Assembly: GCF_900143055.1 (NCBI RefSeq)
Contig: NZ_FRCW01000004.1
Location: 248,001-312,000, forward strand
Direction: 5' to 3'
Length of the DNA stretch: 64,000 nt
From: Fibrobacter sp. UWR3
GTDB taxonomy: Bacteria; Fibrobacterota; Fibrobacteria; Fibrobacterales; Fibrobacteraceae
Shown: positions 8,372-18,219 of the stretch, piece by piece
Layout of the letters: every line of letters starts with the position of its first letter
How positions within the stretch are numbered: position 1 is the first letter of the stretch
Program-made: the position numbers and the translations under genes
Notes under the pieces: generated by a model
The model's database searches: none
What the model saw: only the letters and a program-made list of their open reading frames with translations
What the model was told of the DNA's origin: nothing

Positions 8372-8411
8372 TAAAAGCCAGGCGTTGCGGGCTGGCGACT
8401 GAAGCCCGCAG

Positions 8412-8436
8412 TGAACTGACCCCAAAAAGTTGGACA
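8412..8436. repeat. IS3 right terminal inverted repeat
   Basis: 25 bp, TGAACTGACCCC followed by AAAAAGTTGGACA; pairs with 9809-9833 on the opposite strand (21/25). Confidence 0.88.
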
Positions 8437-8444
8437 TTTAAAAA

Positions 8445-9815
8445 TTAGGTTATATTCGCCCTATTTATTCGATATTGAACAGGACTCATCCCGTTTAATC
8501 GAGTTTTTATCCGTTCATTGTTGTAATAGTCGATGTATTTCACCAGCTCCTGTTTGAAGTGATTCATGTCCTTGAACCTGTTCGGGCAAAGTAGTTCGGA
8601 CTTCATTATCCCGAAGAAGTTCTCCATCATGGCATTGTCCAGGCAGTTGCCCTTGCGACTCATGCTTTGTACTATGTTGTGGTCTTTCAGTGACTTTTGG
8701 TAGTTGTAGTGCTGGTATTGCCAACCTTGATCCGAGTGCATCAGCAGTTTTTCCCATACACGGTGCTGTTCATACGCCTTGTCCAGCATGTCCATGACCA
8801 TTTTAAGGTCGGCATGGTCCGATATCGTGTAGCTTACGATTTCGCCATTGTACATATCCAATATTGGAGACAGGAAGCATTTTTCGGTCCCCACGGATAT
8901 CTGTGTCACGTCCGTAGTCCATTTCTGGTTCGGGCCGGTCGTAGAGAAGTCCCGGTTTACGATGTTCGGTGCAGTCGACCCGACTTGTCCCGCATACGAA
9001 CGATATTTGTTCTTTCTGCGGACGTTCTTCAGACCAAGGTCTCTCATGATCTTATAGACGGTCTTGTGATTGATCGTAAAGCCTTCTTTTTTCAGCTGCG
9101 ACGTTATTCGTCTATAACCGTAACGACCGGCATGTTCGGCGTGTATTTCCCTTATGCGTTTTCGAATACCGGAATATCGGTCTATCTGTTTGTTTTTGAC
9201 GTAGTAATAGAACGTTGAACGGGCCATCCCCTTGATGTCCAACAGGACGTCAAGCCTGTATTCATGCCTTAGGTCGTTGATGGCTTCCGCCCAGTCTCTT
9301 GTTTTCGGGCGTATTTTTCCTCGACCAAGGCTTTCACTTTTTTTAACAGCGCATTCTCCGCACGAAGACGATAGACCTCGTCCTCGAGTTTCTCCAACTC
9401 GGTCTGAGGCGTTTTCGCAGTCTTCTTCAGCCTTCCCATATCCGCGTCTTCTCGCCTTGCGCCTGTTCACGAACAGTTCCTCGTAACCGCCGTTCCGGAA
9501 CAAGTGAACCCAGTCTTTCAAGGTCGTTCTGTTGATGTTGTACTTTACGGTTACCTCGGCATAAGATAACGAATTTAGGACTATGTCGTCAACTGCCATT
9601 TTTCTCAATTCGTTCGACCCGCGATAGAAATTCTTCCTGGGTTCGCGCATGCAGCCGAGAATGTCATATTCCCTGCATACATGCCTGACATCGCGCCTGT
9701 CAAAGTTCGTAAGATGACATATTTCAGTAACCTTCAGTCCGTCCTTGTATAGTTTTGTGACCAATTCCCATTTTTTTCGATTGAAAGCCATAAATTCCTC
9801 AAAAGCTGTGTCCAA
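8445..9815 (-). CDS. IS3-family transposase, orfA/orfB joined by a frameshift
   Basis: One 456-aa frame. Residues 1-120 are the OrfA helix-turn-helix part (VTEICHLTNF, YAEVTVKYNINRTTLKDW). Residues 185-456 are OrfB: the HTH_21 region RYGYRRITSQL and the rve/DDE integrase core with D (WTTDVTQI), D (HSDQGWQYQ) and E (LDNAMMENFFG). Residues about 122-180 are not normal protein: the leucine-zipper part of OrfA lies in the other frame (ELEKLEDEVYRLRAENALL, stop at 9269) and contains the expected A7G slippage site (9344-9337). The OrfA frame is lost between 9441 and 9469, so an indel fused the HTH to OrfB. The coiled coil is missing from this product; activity is doubtful. Confidence 0.88.
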   Translation of the reverse strand: MDTAFEEFMAFNRKKWELVTKLYKDGLKVTEICHLTNFDRRDVRHVCREYDILGCMREPRKNFYRGSNELRKMAVDDIVLNSLSYAEVTVKYNINRTTLKDWVHLFRNGGYEELFVNRRKARRRGYGKAEEDCENASDRVGETRGRGLSSSCGECAVKKSESLGRGKIRPKTRDWAEAINDLRHEYRLDVLLDIKGMARSTFYYYVKNKQIDRYSGIRKRIREIHAEHAGRYGYRRITSQLKKEGFTINHKTVYKIMRDLGLKNVRRKNKYRSYAGQVGSTAPNIVNRDFSTTGPNQKWTTDVTQISVGTEKCFLSPILDMYNGEIVSYTISDHADLKMVMDMLDKAYEQHRVWEKLLMHSDQGWQYQHYNYQKSLKDHNIVQSMSRKGNCLDNAMMENFFGIMKSELLCPNRFKDMNHFKQELVKYIDYYNNERIKTRLNGMSPVQYRINRANIT

Positions 9816-9833
9816 CTTTCGGGGGTCACATCA
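9809..9833. repeat. IS3 left terminal inverted repeat
   Basis: 25 bp read on the minus strand as TGATGTGACCCC followed by CGAAAGTTGGACA; lies upstream of the transposase start. Confidence 0.88.
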
Positions 9834-10162
9834 CAGAGGGGGTGATGGAAGACGCAGGGAGATCCCCGCCAAGATGATAGCGGATCCCCGCCTTCGCGGG
9901 GATGACGAGAAGGTGTGCGGGGGTGACGAGAATGGGTGCGGGGATGACATGCGGCTGAAATCAGGGGGAGGCGTCCCCCTTCCTAATTCAGAGTTATGAG
10001 TTCGGATTTCAGAGTTGAATTTTTGAAAAATTTGAACTTCGAATGCCGAAGTTTTATGATAGTAGGCTGTAAAATCCGAAAATAACTCCGAATTCCGAAA
10101 TCTGAATTCCGAATTTACTACATTTGACCCCGGAAACATTCTAATTAACAGAGGTTCAAAAA
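9834..10162. repeat. Repeat-rich non-coding spacer between the IS and ilvC
   Basis: 329 bp without a credible gene. 9862-9958 is a cluster of the GATCCCCGCC...GCGGGGATGACGAG palindrome family (a full copy near 9892-9918 plus partial tandem pieces). 9977-10120 is AT-rich with many near-repeats of AATTCCGAAnT and its reverse (CAGAGTT..CGGATTTCAGAGTT against AACTCCGAATTCCGAAATC), and a perfect AACTTCG-aatgc-CGAAGTT hairpin at 10036-10054. The ilvC promoter should lie at the right end; a TTGACC is seen at 10124 but no convincing -10. Confidence 0.6.
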
Positions 10163-11641
10163 ATGAATTATTTCAATTCTATCCCTATGCGTCGCCAACT
10201 CGAAGAAATTGGCCACTGCCGTTTCATGGAACATTCTGAATTCAGCCGTGGTGTTGAAGCCCTCAAGGGCAAGAAGATCGTGTTCGTCGGTTGCGGTGCC
10301 CAGGGTCTCCATCAGGGTCTTGACCTGCGCGATAGCGGCCTCGACGTCTCTTACACGCTCCGCAAGGAAGCCATCGAACAGAAGCGCCAGTCCTGGAAGA
10401 ACGCTACCGAAAACGGCTTCAAGGTCGGTACCTACGAAGAAATGATTCCGGATGCAGACCTCGTTTGCAACCTCACACCGGACAAGCAGCACCACAACGT
10501 GATCCCGGCCATCATGAAGCTCATGAAGAAGGGCGCCGCCCTCTCTTACAGCCACGGCTTCAACATCGTGGAAGAAGGCCAGGAAATCCGCAAGGACATC
10601 ACGGTGATCATGGTCGCCCCGAAGGGCCCGGGTTCCGAAGTCCGTAGCGAATACGTTCGCGGTTTCGGTATGCCCTGCCTTATCGCTGTGCACCCGGAAA
10701 ACGACCCCGAAGGTAAGGGTTGGGACTACGCCAAGGCTTACGCCGCTGGCCTCCATGCCGACCGTCCGGGCGTTCTCGAAAGCTCTTTCGTTGCCGAAGT
10801 GAAGTCCGACCTCATGGGCGAACAGACCATCCTTTGCGGTATGCTCCAGACCGGCACGATCCTCTGCTACGACAAAATGGTGAAGGATTTCGGCGTTGAA
10901 CCGGCTTACGCGGTCAAGCTGCTCCAGTACGGCTGGGAAACCATTTCCGAAGCCCTGAAGCACGGCGGCATCACCAACATGATGGACCGTCTCTCCAACC
11001 CGGCCAAGATCCGCGCCACGGAACTCGCCGAAAAGATGAAGAAGATCATGAAGCCGCTCTACTGCGAACACCAGGACAACATCATCTCCGGCAAGTTCTC
11101 CAGCACCATGATGGTGGACTGGGAAGCCGGCGACAAGGATTTGCTCAAGTGGCGTGCCGAAACGGGCGAACTCGAATTCGAAAAGGTCGAAGCTACCGAC
11201 AAGGTGATCACCGAACAGGAATACTTCGACCGCGGCGTTCTCATGACCGCCATGATCAAGGCCGGTGTGGAACTCGCTTTCGAAACCATGTGCTCCGTGG
11301 GCATCAAGCCGATGAGCGCCTACTACGAATCTCTCCACGAGACTCCGCTTATCGCCAACCTCATCGCTCGTAAGAAGTTGTACGAAATGAACCGCGTGAT
11401 CAGCGATACCGCCGAATACGGTTGCTACCTGTTCGCCAACAAGTGCGTGCCTCTGCTCGCCGACTTCATGAAGAACGAAGTGAAGAAGGACGACATCGGC
11501 GCTATCTACGGCGAAGGCAAGACCACCGCTGTGGATAACGAAGAGCTGATCAGGGTGAACAAGAACATCCGTCAGCATCCGGTGGAAGAAGTCGGAGCGT
11601 GGCTGCGTGAACGCATGTCCGGCATGACGAAAGTTGTCTAA
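10163..11641 (+). CDS. ilvC: Ketol-acid reductoisomerase (class II, long form)
   Basis: 492 aa, the length of the E. coli-type class II enzyme. It converts 2-acetolactate or 2-aceto-2-hydroxybutyrate to the dihydroxy acid in valine/isoleucine synthesis, with NADPH and Mg2+, in the cytoplasm. The Rossmann motif is [20 protein letters not shown]; the KARI-specific [10 protein letters not shown] and [11 protein letters not shown] segments follow, and duplicated C-terminal KARI domains ([29 protein letters not shown]-like) are complete. Shine-Dalgarno CAGAGG precedes ATG 10163. It stands alone; codon use is the most biased of the window (highly expressed). Its last codons KVV-stop lie inside a 102-bp dispersed repeat. 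Confidence 0.97.
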   Translation: MNYFNSIPMRRQLEEIGHCRFMEHSEFSRGVEALKGKKIVFVGCGAQGLHQGLDLRDSGLDVSYTLRKEAIEQKRQSWKNATENGFKVGTYEEMIPDADLVCNLTPDKQHHNVIPAIMKLMKKGAALSYSHGFNIVEEGQEIRKDITVIMVAPKGPGSEVRSEYVRGFGMPCLIAVHPENDPEGKGWDYAKAYAAGLHADRPGVLESSFVAEVKSDLMGEQTILCGMLQTGTILCYDKMVKDFGVEPAYAVKLLQYGWETISEALKHGGITNMMDRLSNPAKIRATELAEKMKKIMKPLYCEHQDNIISGKFSSTMMVDWEAGDKDLLKWRAETGELEFEKVEATDKVITEQEYFDRGVLMTAMIKAGVELAFETMCSVGIKPMSAYYESLHETPLIANLIARKKLYEMNRVISDTAEYGCYLFANKCVPLLADFMKNEVKKDDIGAIYGEGKTTAVDNEELIRVNKNIRQHPVEEVGAWLRERMSGMTKVV

Positions 11642-11732
11642 GCTTCGTCTAGCTTCGTTCTCGACCCTCTCGCTGTACTAGTTGTACAGCTTCGGGGTCT
11701 GCGGCCTCGCTATACTCGCTTATACGACTTTC
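11631..11732. repeat. 102-bp dispersed repeat at the ilvC 3' end
   Basis: Copy 1 of an element also at 42354-42457. It is bounded by AAGTTGTCTA and TATACGACTT, which are near inverted ends, and contains the near-invariant CTTCGTCTA, CTTCGTTCTC, a TGTAC-TAGTT-GTACA hairpin and GGGGTCTGCGGCCTCG. It supplies the last two codons and the stop of ilvC. Confidence 0.75.
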
Positions 11733-11776
11733 GGAAAGAAGTGTATATGTGATTGTCGCAAACGATAAATTTTTAA

Positions 11777-11806
11777 AAGTCCGTCGCAGTAATGCGGCGG
11801 GCTTTT
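11777..11806 (+). terminator. Rho-independent terminator after ilvC
   Basis: GTCCGTCGC-AGTAAT-GCGGCGGGC stem-loop followed by TTTTT. The rest of the ilvC-aprA spacer (11807-11921) holds a second hairpin GGGAGGG-GCTTG-CCCTCCC at 11877-11898 and nothing else recognisable. Confidence 0.8.
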
Positions 11807-11921
11807 TGATTGCAAAAATTTATTGCGCCGAATAGGCGCCCACGAAGAAACTTGTTTCGAGTGTCGGGAGGGTTTTAGGGAGGGGCTTGCCCTCCCTAGT
11901 CGTTTGTTTGATGGGCTTTTC

Positions 11922-11990
11922 TTATAGAAAAAATCGATAACTCCGCATAAAAACATTGTATTGGACGGGGTGAAAATCGCGTTCTATATT
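11922..11990 (+). promoter_or_regulatory. Sulfur box 1: 69-bp conserved operator/promoter of aprAB-cysDN
   Basis: First of seven copies of the same 69-bp element (TTATAGAAAAAA, YYGATAAYTC, CGCATAA, then GTATTGGAC). -35 TTGGAC is at 11961-11966 and -10 TATATT at 11985-11990, spacer 18 bp. The upstream part contains the imperfect inverted repeat YYGATA...TATTGG. Same geometry at 16747, 22677, 25911, 28798, 31408 and 36996. Confidence 0.85.
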
Positions 11991-12020
11991 TGGCAGCACC
12001 AAAAGTTGTACGGAGATGCT

Positions 12021-13763
12021 GTGAAGATAGAACGGCTTAAAACGGATTTGTTGATTATAGGCGGCGGGACGGCCGGCTGTTATGCCGCTATTACTGCCGC
12101 GTCAAATGCCGCGGAAAATAAAGGCGCTGACCTCAAAATTCTAGTCGTCGAGAAGGCGAACATCAAGCGGAGCGGCTGCCTCGCGGCGGGCGTGAACGCG
12201 CTGAATGCCTACATTACCGAGGGGCGCACGCCTAGGGATTACGTGGAATACGCGAAGAAGGATGCCGACGGAATCGTGCGCGAGGATTTGCTCTATTCCA
12301 TCTCCGAGAAGTTCAACGAGGTCGCCGCGCACTTGGAAAAGCTCGGGCTTGTCATCTTGAAGGACAAGGACGGCAAGTATGTGACGCGCGGGAACCGCAA
12401 CATCAAAATCAACGGCGAGAACATCAAGCCGATTCTGGCTGCGGCAGTCGCGAAGGCGCCGAACGTTCAGGTGCTGAACCACGTGAACATTTTCGATTTT
12501 TCCGTTCACGACAACAGGATTGACGGCGCGTTCGGTTTCGGGATAGAGAACGATACTTTTTACGCCATCGAGGCGCGCGCGGTCATTGTCGCGACGGGCG
12601 GTGCCGCCGGGCTTTACCGCCCGAACAATCCGGGATTTTCGCGGCATAAGATGTGGTACCCGCCGTTCAATACGGGTGCGGGTTATGCCATGGGTATCCG
12701 TCACGGTGCCGAGATGACGACTTTCGAGATGCGTTTTATTGCGCTCCGTTGCAAGGATACGATTGCTCCGACGGGCACGCTCGCGCAGGGCGTGGGTGCG
12801 AAGCAGGTAAATGCGCTTGGAGAAGTTTACGAGACGAAGTACGGGATTTCTACCTCCGAACGCGTGTACGGCACGGTGGCCGAAAATCTGGAAGGTCGCG
12901 GGCCGTGCTACCTGCGCACCGTTGGGATTACGCCCGAGCAGGAAGAATCGCTTTTGAAGGCTTACCTGAACATGGCGCCGTCGCAGACGATTCGCTGGAT
13001 TGAAAACGACACGCCGTCGAAGGCGAATGTGGAAATCGAAGGTACGGAACCCTATATCGTGGGCGGCCACACCGCAAGCGGTTACTGGGTCGATACCAAG
13101 CGCGCGACGACCATCGAAGGGCTCTATGCCGCTGGTGACGTTGCCGGTGGTGCCCCGCAAAAGTACGTGACGGGCGCGCTTGCCGAAGGTGAGATTGCGG
13201 CGAAGAGTGCCGTGGAGTATGTAAAGGGTTTGTCGGCCCTTCGGCAAGCTCAGGGAACTGACGCGCCGGGCGTGAACCCGCTGGGGAAAATTTTGGAAGA
13301 GGAGGTTGCAGAACATGTCGCAGAAATCGAGATATTCCTCAATAACAAGAACGGCGCGGACACCGCTGAAAGTCTTGAAGAAGCAATGCAAACGGCTATG
13401 GACACTTATGCAGGCGGCATCAAGACAGGCTATCGTTATAGCGAAAATCAGCTAGCGATTGCCCTCAGGGAAATAGAAAATATCGAGTCTCGTGTGAGTG
13501 GCCTGCATGCAGACGATTTGCAAGAAGTCATGTACATCTACGAGCTCAAGGAACGCCTGACGGTCTGCAAGAGCGTGATTGCGCACCTGGCCGCACGTCA
13601 CGAAACCCGTTGGCACAGTTTTGCCGAAAACACCGACTATCCCGAAAAAGACAACGAACGTTTCCGCAAGTACGTGAATTCCCGTCTCGAAAATGGACAA
13701 ATTAAAATCATCTTGCGCGAACTCACCGCAGAAGGGCAAAGGAACTATGAGCATCATCATTGA
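12021..13763 (+). CDS. aprA: Adenylylsulfate (APS) reductase, alpha subunit
   Basis: 580 aa flavoprotein that, with AprB, reduces APS to sulfite and AMP; here it sits with cysDN and so is assimilatory. FAD-binding TDLLIIGGGTAGCYAA is at the N-terminus, then the fumarate reductase/AprA fold with KANIKRSGCLAAGVNALNAY, VIVATGGAAGLY and the C-terminal GLYAAGDVAGGAPQKYVTG. GTG 12021 is chosen because it has GGAGA 5-9 bases upstream and lies 30 bp after the -10; a TTG at 11961 is inside the -35. It overlaps aprB by 17 bp. A dispersed repeat is translated in frame as ALRQAQGT near residue 410. Confidence 0.9.
   Translation: MKIERLKTDLLIIGGGTAGCYAAITAASNAAENKGADLKILVVEKANIKRSGCLAAGVNALNAYITEGRTPRDYVEYAKKDADGIVREDLLYSISEKFNEVAAHLEKLGLVILKDKDGKYVTRGNRNIKINGENIKPILAAAVAKAPNVQVLNHVNIFDFSVHDNRIDGAFGFGIENDTFYAIEARAVIVATGGAAGLYRPNNPGFSRHKMWYPPFNTGAGYAMGIRHGAEMTTFEMRFIALRCKDTIAPTGTLAQGVGAKQVNALGEVYETKYGISTSERVYGTVAENLEGRGPCYLRTVGITPEQEESLLKAYLNMAPSQTIRWIENDTPSKANVEIEGTEPYIVGGHTASGYWVDTKRATTIEGLYAAGDVAGGAPQKYVTGALAEGEIAAKSAVEYVKGLSALRQAQGTDAPGVNPLGKILEEEVAEHVAEIEIFLNNKNGADTAESLEEAMQTAMDTYAGGIKTGYRYSENQLAIALREIENIESRVSGLHADDLQEVMYIYELKERLTVCKSVIAHLAARHETRWHSFAENTDYPEKDNERFRKYVNSRLENGQIKIILRELTAEGQRNYEHHH
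13234..13258. repeat. Dispersed repeat inside aprA (CGGCAAGCTCAGGG family)
   Basis: CGGCCCTTCGGCAAGCTCAGG, also at 35857-35882 and 42534-42559 between genes. Read in frame as SALRQAQG in AprA. Confidence 0.75.
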
Positions 13764-14073
13764 TCAAGGCAAGTGCATTGGTTGCAGGCGCTGCCACGAC
13801 GTTTGCCCCGGCACGTTAATCAAGATAAACGAGAACAAGAAAGCGTTTATCAAGTACCCCAAGGACTGCTGGGGTTGTACCTCGTGCATCAAGGAATGCC
13901 CGGTTCATGCCATCAGCTTCTTCCTCGGCGAAGACATCGGCGGCAAGGGCTGCAAGGTACACACCGAAAAAGTCAAGGGCGAAAAGAACGATATCGTGCA
14001 GTGGTTTTTTGAACTGAATGACGGAAGCGTCAAGACGATCGATATCGACCCCAAGGAATCAAATAAGTATTAA
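13747..14073 (+). CDS. aprB: APS reductase, beta (ferredoxin) subunit
   Basis: 108 aa iron-sulfur protein with two 4Fe-4S motifs, CIGCRRCHDVCP (residues 9-20) and CWGCTSCIKECP (39-50), and a C-terminal tail that in AprB wraps around AprA. It passes electrons to the FAD of AprA. ATG 13747 overlaps the end of aprA by 17 bp; a longer upstream frame would only be aprA's shadow. The tail DIDPKESNKY is shorter than in dissimilatory AprB. Confidence 0.9.
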   Translation: MSIIIDQGKCIGCRRCHDVCPGTLIKINENKKAFIKYPKDCWGCTSCIKECPVHAISFFLGEDIGGKGCKVHTEKVKGEKNDIVQWFFELNDGSVKTIDIDPKESNKY

Positions 14074-14090
14074 AAGAATTCACAACAATC

Positions 14091-14115
14091 GTCATTCCGG
14101 GCTTGGCCCGGAATC
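14091..14115. repeat. Palindromic dispersed repeat (CCGGGC family)
   Basis: GTCATTCCGGGC-TTG-GCCCGGAATC between aprB and cysD. Confidence 0.75.
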
Positions 14116-14131
14116 TTAATGGAGATTTAAT

Positions 14132-15030
<899 letters not shown>

Positions 15031-15031
<1 letters not shown>

Positions 15032-16716
15032 TGAAAGGCTTGTTGAAGTTTATTACATGCGGCAGTGTGGACGATGGAAAATCCACGCTCATCGGCCACA
15101 TCCTTTATGATTCTAAGCTGCTTTACGCCGACCAGGAAAAGGCTCTGGAACTCGACAGTAAGGTGGGTAGCCGCAGCGGAAAAATTGACTATTCCCTTTT
15201 GCTCGACGGCTTGATGGCCGAACGCGAACAGGGCATTACCATTGACGTGGCGTATCGCTATTTCACGACGGATCGCCGCAGCTTTATTGTGGCGGACACC
15301 CCGGGGCACGAGGAATACACCCGCAACATGGCGGTGGGCGCCTCGTTTGCGGACCTCTCCGTGATTCTCGTGGATGCTTCGCAAGGCGTGCTGGTGCAGA
15401 CCCGCAGACACGCTCGCATCTGCAAGCTCATGGGCATCCGTTACTTTGTCTTTGCGGTCAACAAGATGGATCTTGTGGGCTACAGCAAGGAACGTTTCGA
15501 AGAAATTCTCGCGCAAATCAACGAACTGTCCGCCGAACTTTCGCTTCACAGTGTTTACGTGATTCCGCTTTCGGCTACCGAAGGCGACAACGTGACTGTG
15601 AAATCCAAGAACATCGCATGGTACTCGGGCAAGGCCCTCCTGGATTATCTTGAAACCATTGATATCGACGACGCACAAACTGAAGCAGGTTTCTACCTGC
15701 CCGTGCAGCGCGTATGCCGTCCGGATCGCACTTTCCGCGGGTTCCAGGGGCAAATCGAAGCGGGCGCAATCCGCGTGGGCGATACGGTTACAAGCCTTCC
15801 GAGCAACGAGAAGGCGACCGTCAAGGGAATCCTGCGCGGCGACAAGAATGCGGAAGAGGCTCACGCCGGTGAACCTGTCACCATCTCGCTTGACCGCGAG
15901 GTGGACGTGTCTAGAGGCTGCGTGCTTGCAAAAGACGTGGACATCGGTAGTTACAAGAAAATCAAGGCTTCGCTCCTGTGGATGGACGATGAACCGCTTT
16001 CGCTCGGCAAGGACTTTCTTGTAAAACTCGGGACGAAGACGATTCCCGGAATCATAAATAAAATTGATTATTCCGTCGATATTAATAACGGAAAACATAT
16101 CAATTCCGATGCGCTTGAAAAGAACGGCATTGCCGTAGTCGAGATTGTGTTTGCTGAAGCCATTGTCGTTGACCTTTTCGAGAAGCACAAGACTTTGGGT
16201 GAACTCATTCTGATTGACCGCGTGACCCATGCGACATCGGCTTGTGGCGTGGTAGAAGGCCTTTACGAAAGGCAGGCTGCTGCAGGCGAAAAGGCTGAAT
16301 TCGTGCAGGGCGAACGCCACGGTCGTGGAGAAATCTTTGAAGAGTTTTTCTACGATACGGCGACACTCTCTGTCGTAAAGCAACAGCCCGTAAAGCAGCA
16401 CTACACCATAGGCGATGAAATCCCGACAGTGGGGGAGAGCTACCGCTATCCCGACGATTTCGACATCATCATCTTGCGTGACAGCGTTGCCGTGAAGGTG
16501 CGCGATAGGCGCATTTCCGAAATTACGGAAGCGGGCGCATACCTTTACGATGGCTTCCCGGTCATCAACGGGCGCGGCTTTGAAATCAAGGTCAACTCCG
16601 ACGAGGATGTGTCTCGCTTGCTTCGCGAATACGCCGAAGCGGGTGAAATTGGTCGCGAGGAATTCTTCAAGAAGTGGACAGTTTTTGACACGTACAGGAA
16701 GGTTGTGATAAAGTAA
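15031..16716 (+). CDS. cysN: Sulfate adenylyltransferase subunit 1 with C-terminal extension
   Basis: 561 aa GTPase subunit driving APS synthesis. G1 is GSVDDGKSTLIG, G3 DTPGHE, G4 NKMD; the EF-Tu-like domains 2 and 3 follow and end near residue 415 (VTHATSACGVVEG). About 145 more residues follow (from GEKAEFVQGERH to the KVVIK terminus). This tail has no Walker A, so it is not an APS kinase as in CysNC; absence of APS kinase fits the use of APS, not PAPS, by AprAB. The tail's function is unknown. ATG 15031 overlaps the cysD stop. Confidence 0.93.
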
Positions 16717-16721
16717 AATAT

Positions 16722-16748
16722 AAGGTCCCCTAGCGGGGACCTTTTTTT
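16722..16748 (+). terminator. Terminator of the apr-cys operon
   Basis: GGTCCCC-TAGC-GGGGACC followed by T7. The T-run merges directly into sulfur box 2. Confidence 0.9.
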
Positions 16749-16815
16749 ATAGCAAAAACCGATAACTCCGCATAAAATTAAAGTATTGGACAAGGAAAAA
16801 AATGCCTTCTATATT
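16747..16815 (+). promoter_or_regulatory. Sulfur box 2: promoter of the porin gene
   Basis: Same 69-bp element: ccGATAACTC, CGCATAA, TTGGAC at 16786-16791, 18-bp spacer, TATATT at 16810-16815. Confidence 0.85.
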
Positions 16816-16863
16816 TGTGCGCACAAAAAAACAAAACAATAACCATAACCAAGGAGTTTAAGA

Positions 16864-18135
16864 ATGAACCAGAATTTTACAAAGCTCGCCGCCGCTGCGG
16901 TTATTACGACTTCCCTTTTCGTCTCCAACGTTTTCGCCCAGGATGCTGCCCCTGCAGCAGAAGCACCTGTGGCCGCTGCCCCCGCGGCTGAAGCCCAGGC
17001 AGCAGAAGCCCCGGCTGCCGCACCTGCCGTCGAAACTCCCGTGGCCGAAGCCCCCGCTGCAGAGGCTCCGGCAGCAAGCGCTCCCGTAGCAGAAGCGCCT
17101 GCAGAAGCCGCCCCTGTTGCAGCCCCTGTGGCTGAAGCCCCGAAGGCAGAAGCTGCCGCGCCCGAAAAAGCGAAAGAAGAACCCGCTTTCAAACTCACCG
17201 GTAACGTGCAGGCGCAGGCCATCAAGGCCGTTTATGATAACGATGCCGACAACACGCTCGACAATTCCTTCTTGCGTGCAAACATCGGCGGAAAATACAC
17301 TTCCGGCGATTTCGAGGCGGTAATCAACATTCGTATCTTCTCTCCGGCCTTTGGCAACAAGGTCAAGGACGGTGACGGCAAGAACTTCAGCTTCGACAAG
17401 ATCAGCGCCGATACCTACTACGCCAAGTACAAGTGGAATACTGATTTCGGCGATTTCAGTGCGCAATTCGGTCGCTTCCGTACGGACTGGACTGTTGCCG
17501 GTAACTTCGGTACCTACGTGGACGTGCACCTGGACAAGCGCGGATTCCTTGCCCGCGATTACCAGCACGACGCTCTCGGCTTCGGCTTCGACAAGGGAAT
17601 TTCTAGCTTCAGCCTGTTGCTCGGTACTTACGATAACAAGTTCGATACCGGTTACCTCCGCGCTGAAGAAACCGTGAAACTCGGCGATGCGAAAATCAGC
17701 GCCGCCTACCGTGGAAACCTTCTCGATCCGATTCAGCACACGGCAGAAGTCTCGCACCGCATTGCAGGCCGCGCAAGCTACTATTTCGCGAAGAATCTCG
17801 GCCTCTACGGCGAAGTTGCCTACATCACCACGGGTGATGGCGAAAACCTCTCGGCAGCAAATGCCATCAAGTCTGAATACGCCCAGGGTACCGACTACGT
17901 TCCGTTCTTCGTGGGTGTGGAAATCCCGACTGCGGGCATCTTGAACAGCCTCTATGCGGAACTTGAATACGTTGGCGACCGTGACGAAATCCAGGCCGGT
18001 GCCGATGAACTCGCCTGGACGGTGAGCCTCATCAAGAAATTCGGCAAGCACAGCAAAATTCAGTTGAGCGCCTACAGTGAAAAGGAACTCTCTGATGTTG
18101 CCATTGCTGCCCGCTTTACCGCAAGCATCCAGTAA
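16864..18135 (+). CDS. Sulfur-regulated outer-membrane porin-like protein
   Basis: 423 aa. Signal peptide MNQNFTKLAAAAVITTSLFV to about residue 25, then a 75-residue Ala/Pro/Glu tract of AAPAAEAPVA-type repeats, possibly a periplasmic or peptidoglycan-spanning spacer. From residue 105 alternating amphipathic strands (FKLTGNVQAQAIK, DFSAQFGRFRTDWT, KISAAYRGNLL, FTASIQ-terminus) look like a 12-18-strand porin barrel ending in an aromatic/polar terminal strand. Carried by sulfur box 2 and terminated at 18150, so a single-gene sulfur-responsive unit; I infer it is a channel for sulfate or organosulfur compounds. ATG 16864 has AAGGAG upstream. Leader and N-terminus resemble those of sbp. Confidence 0.75.
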   Translation: MNQNFTKLAAAAVITTSLFVSNVFAQDAAPAAEAPVAAAPAAEAQAAEAPAAAPAVETPVAEAPAAEAPAASAPVAEAPAEAAPVAAPVAEAPKAEAAAPEKAKEEPAFKLTGNVQAQAIKAVYDNDADNTLDNSFLRANIGGKYTSGDFEAVINIRIFSPAFGNKVKDGDGKNFSFDKISADTYYAKYKWNTDFGDFSAQFGRFRTDWTVAGNFGTYVDVHLDKRGFLARDYQHDALGFGFDKGISSFSLLLGTYDNKFDTGYLRAEETVKLGDAKISAAYRGNLLDPIQHTAEVSHRIAGRASYYFAKNLGLYGEVAYITTGDGENLSAANAIKSEYAQGTDYVPFFVGVEIPTAGILNSLYAELEYVGDRDEIQAGADELAWTVSLIKKFGKHSKIQLSAYSEKELSDVAIAARFTASIQ

Positions 18136-18149
18136 TTACATCTCCAAAA

Positions 18150-18190
18150 CCTTCCCCTGGCGTAACCCGCGCCGGGGGTCTTTTTTTATT
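18150..18190 (+). terminator. Terminator of the porin gene
   Basis: CCCCTGGCG-taacccg-CGCCGGGGG stem followed by TCTTTTTTT. Confidence 0.85.
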
Positions 18191-18219
18191 TGCAATGCCT
18201 TAAAAGGGCAGCAATGTAG

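Larger units (their letters stand above)
8412..9833 (-). mobile_element. IS3-family (IS150-like) insertion sequence, 1422 bp
   Basis: Ends are imperfect 25-bp inverted repeats, 8412-8436 and 9809-9833, matching at 21 of 25 positions and both starting 5'-TGA. The core is TGACCCC-nn-AAAGTTGGACA. Both ends are flanked by the same trinucleotide CAG (8409-8411 and 9834-9836), the 3-bp target duplication expected for IS3 elements. The transposase gene runs on the minus strand, so the left end of the element is at 9833. The intact ends and target duplication indicate a fairly recent insertion between the 66-aa ORF and ilvC. Confidence 0.92.

Noticed and set aside
9862-9958. Prophage or second IS end
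   Set aside because: Only repeated pieces of the CCCCGC palindrome family; no terminal repeat or gene.
10145-11578. Long open frame on the minus strand opposite ilvC (477 codons)
   Set aside because: Mirror frame of a strongly codon-biased gene; composition is not protein-like and there is no ribosome site. The same applies to long frames opposite cysN, aprA, htpG and the GH8 gene.
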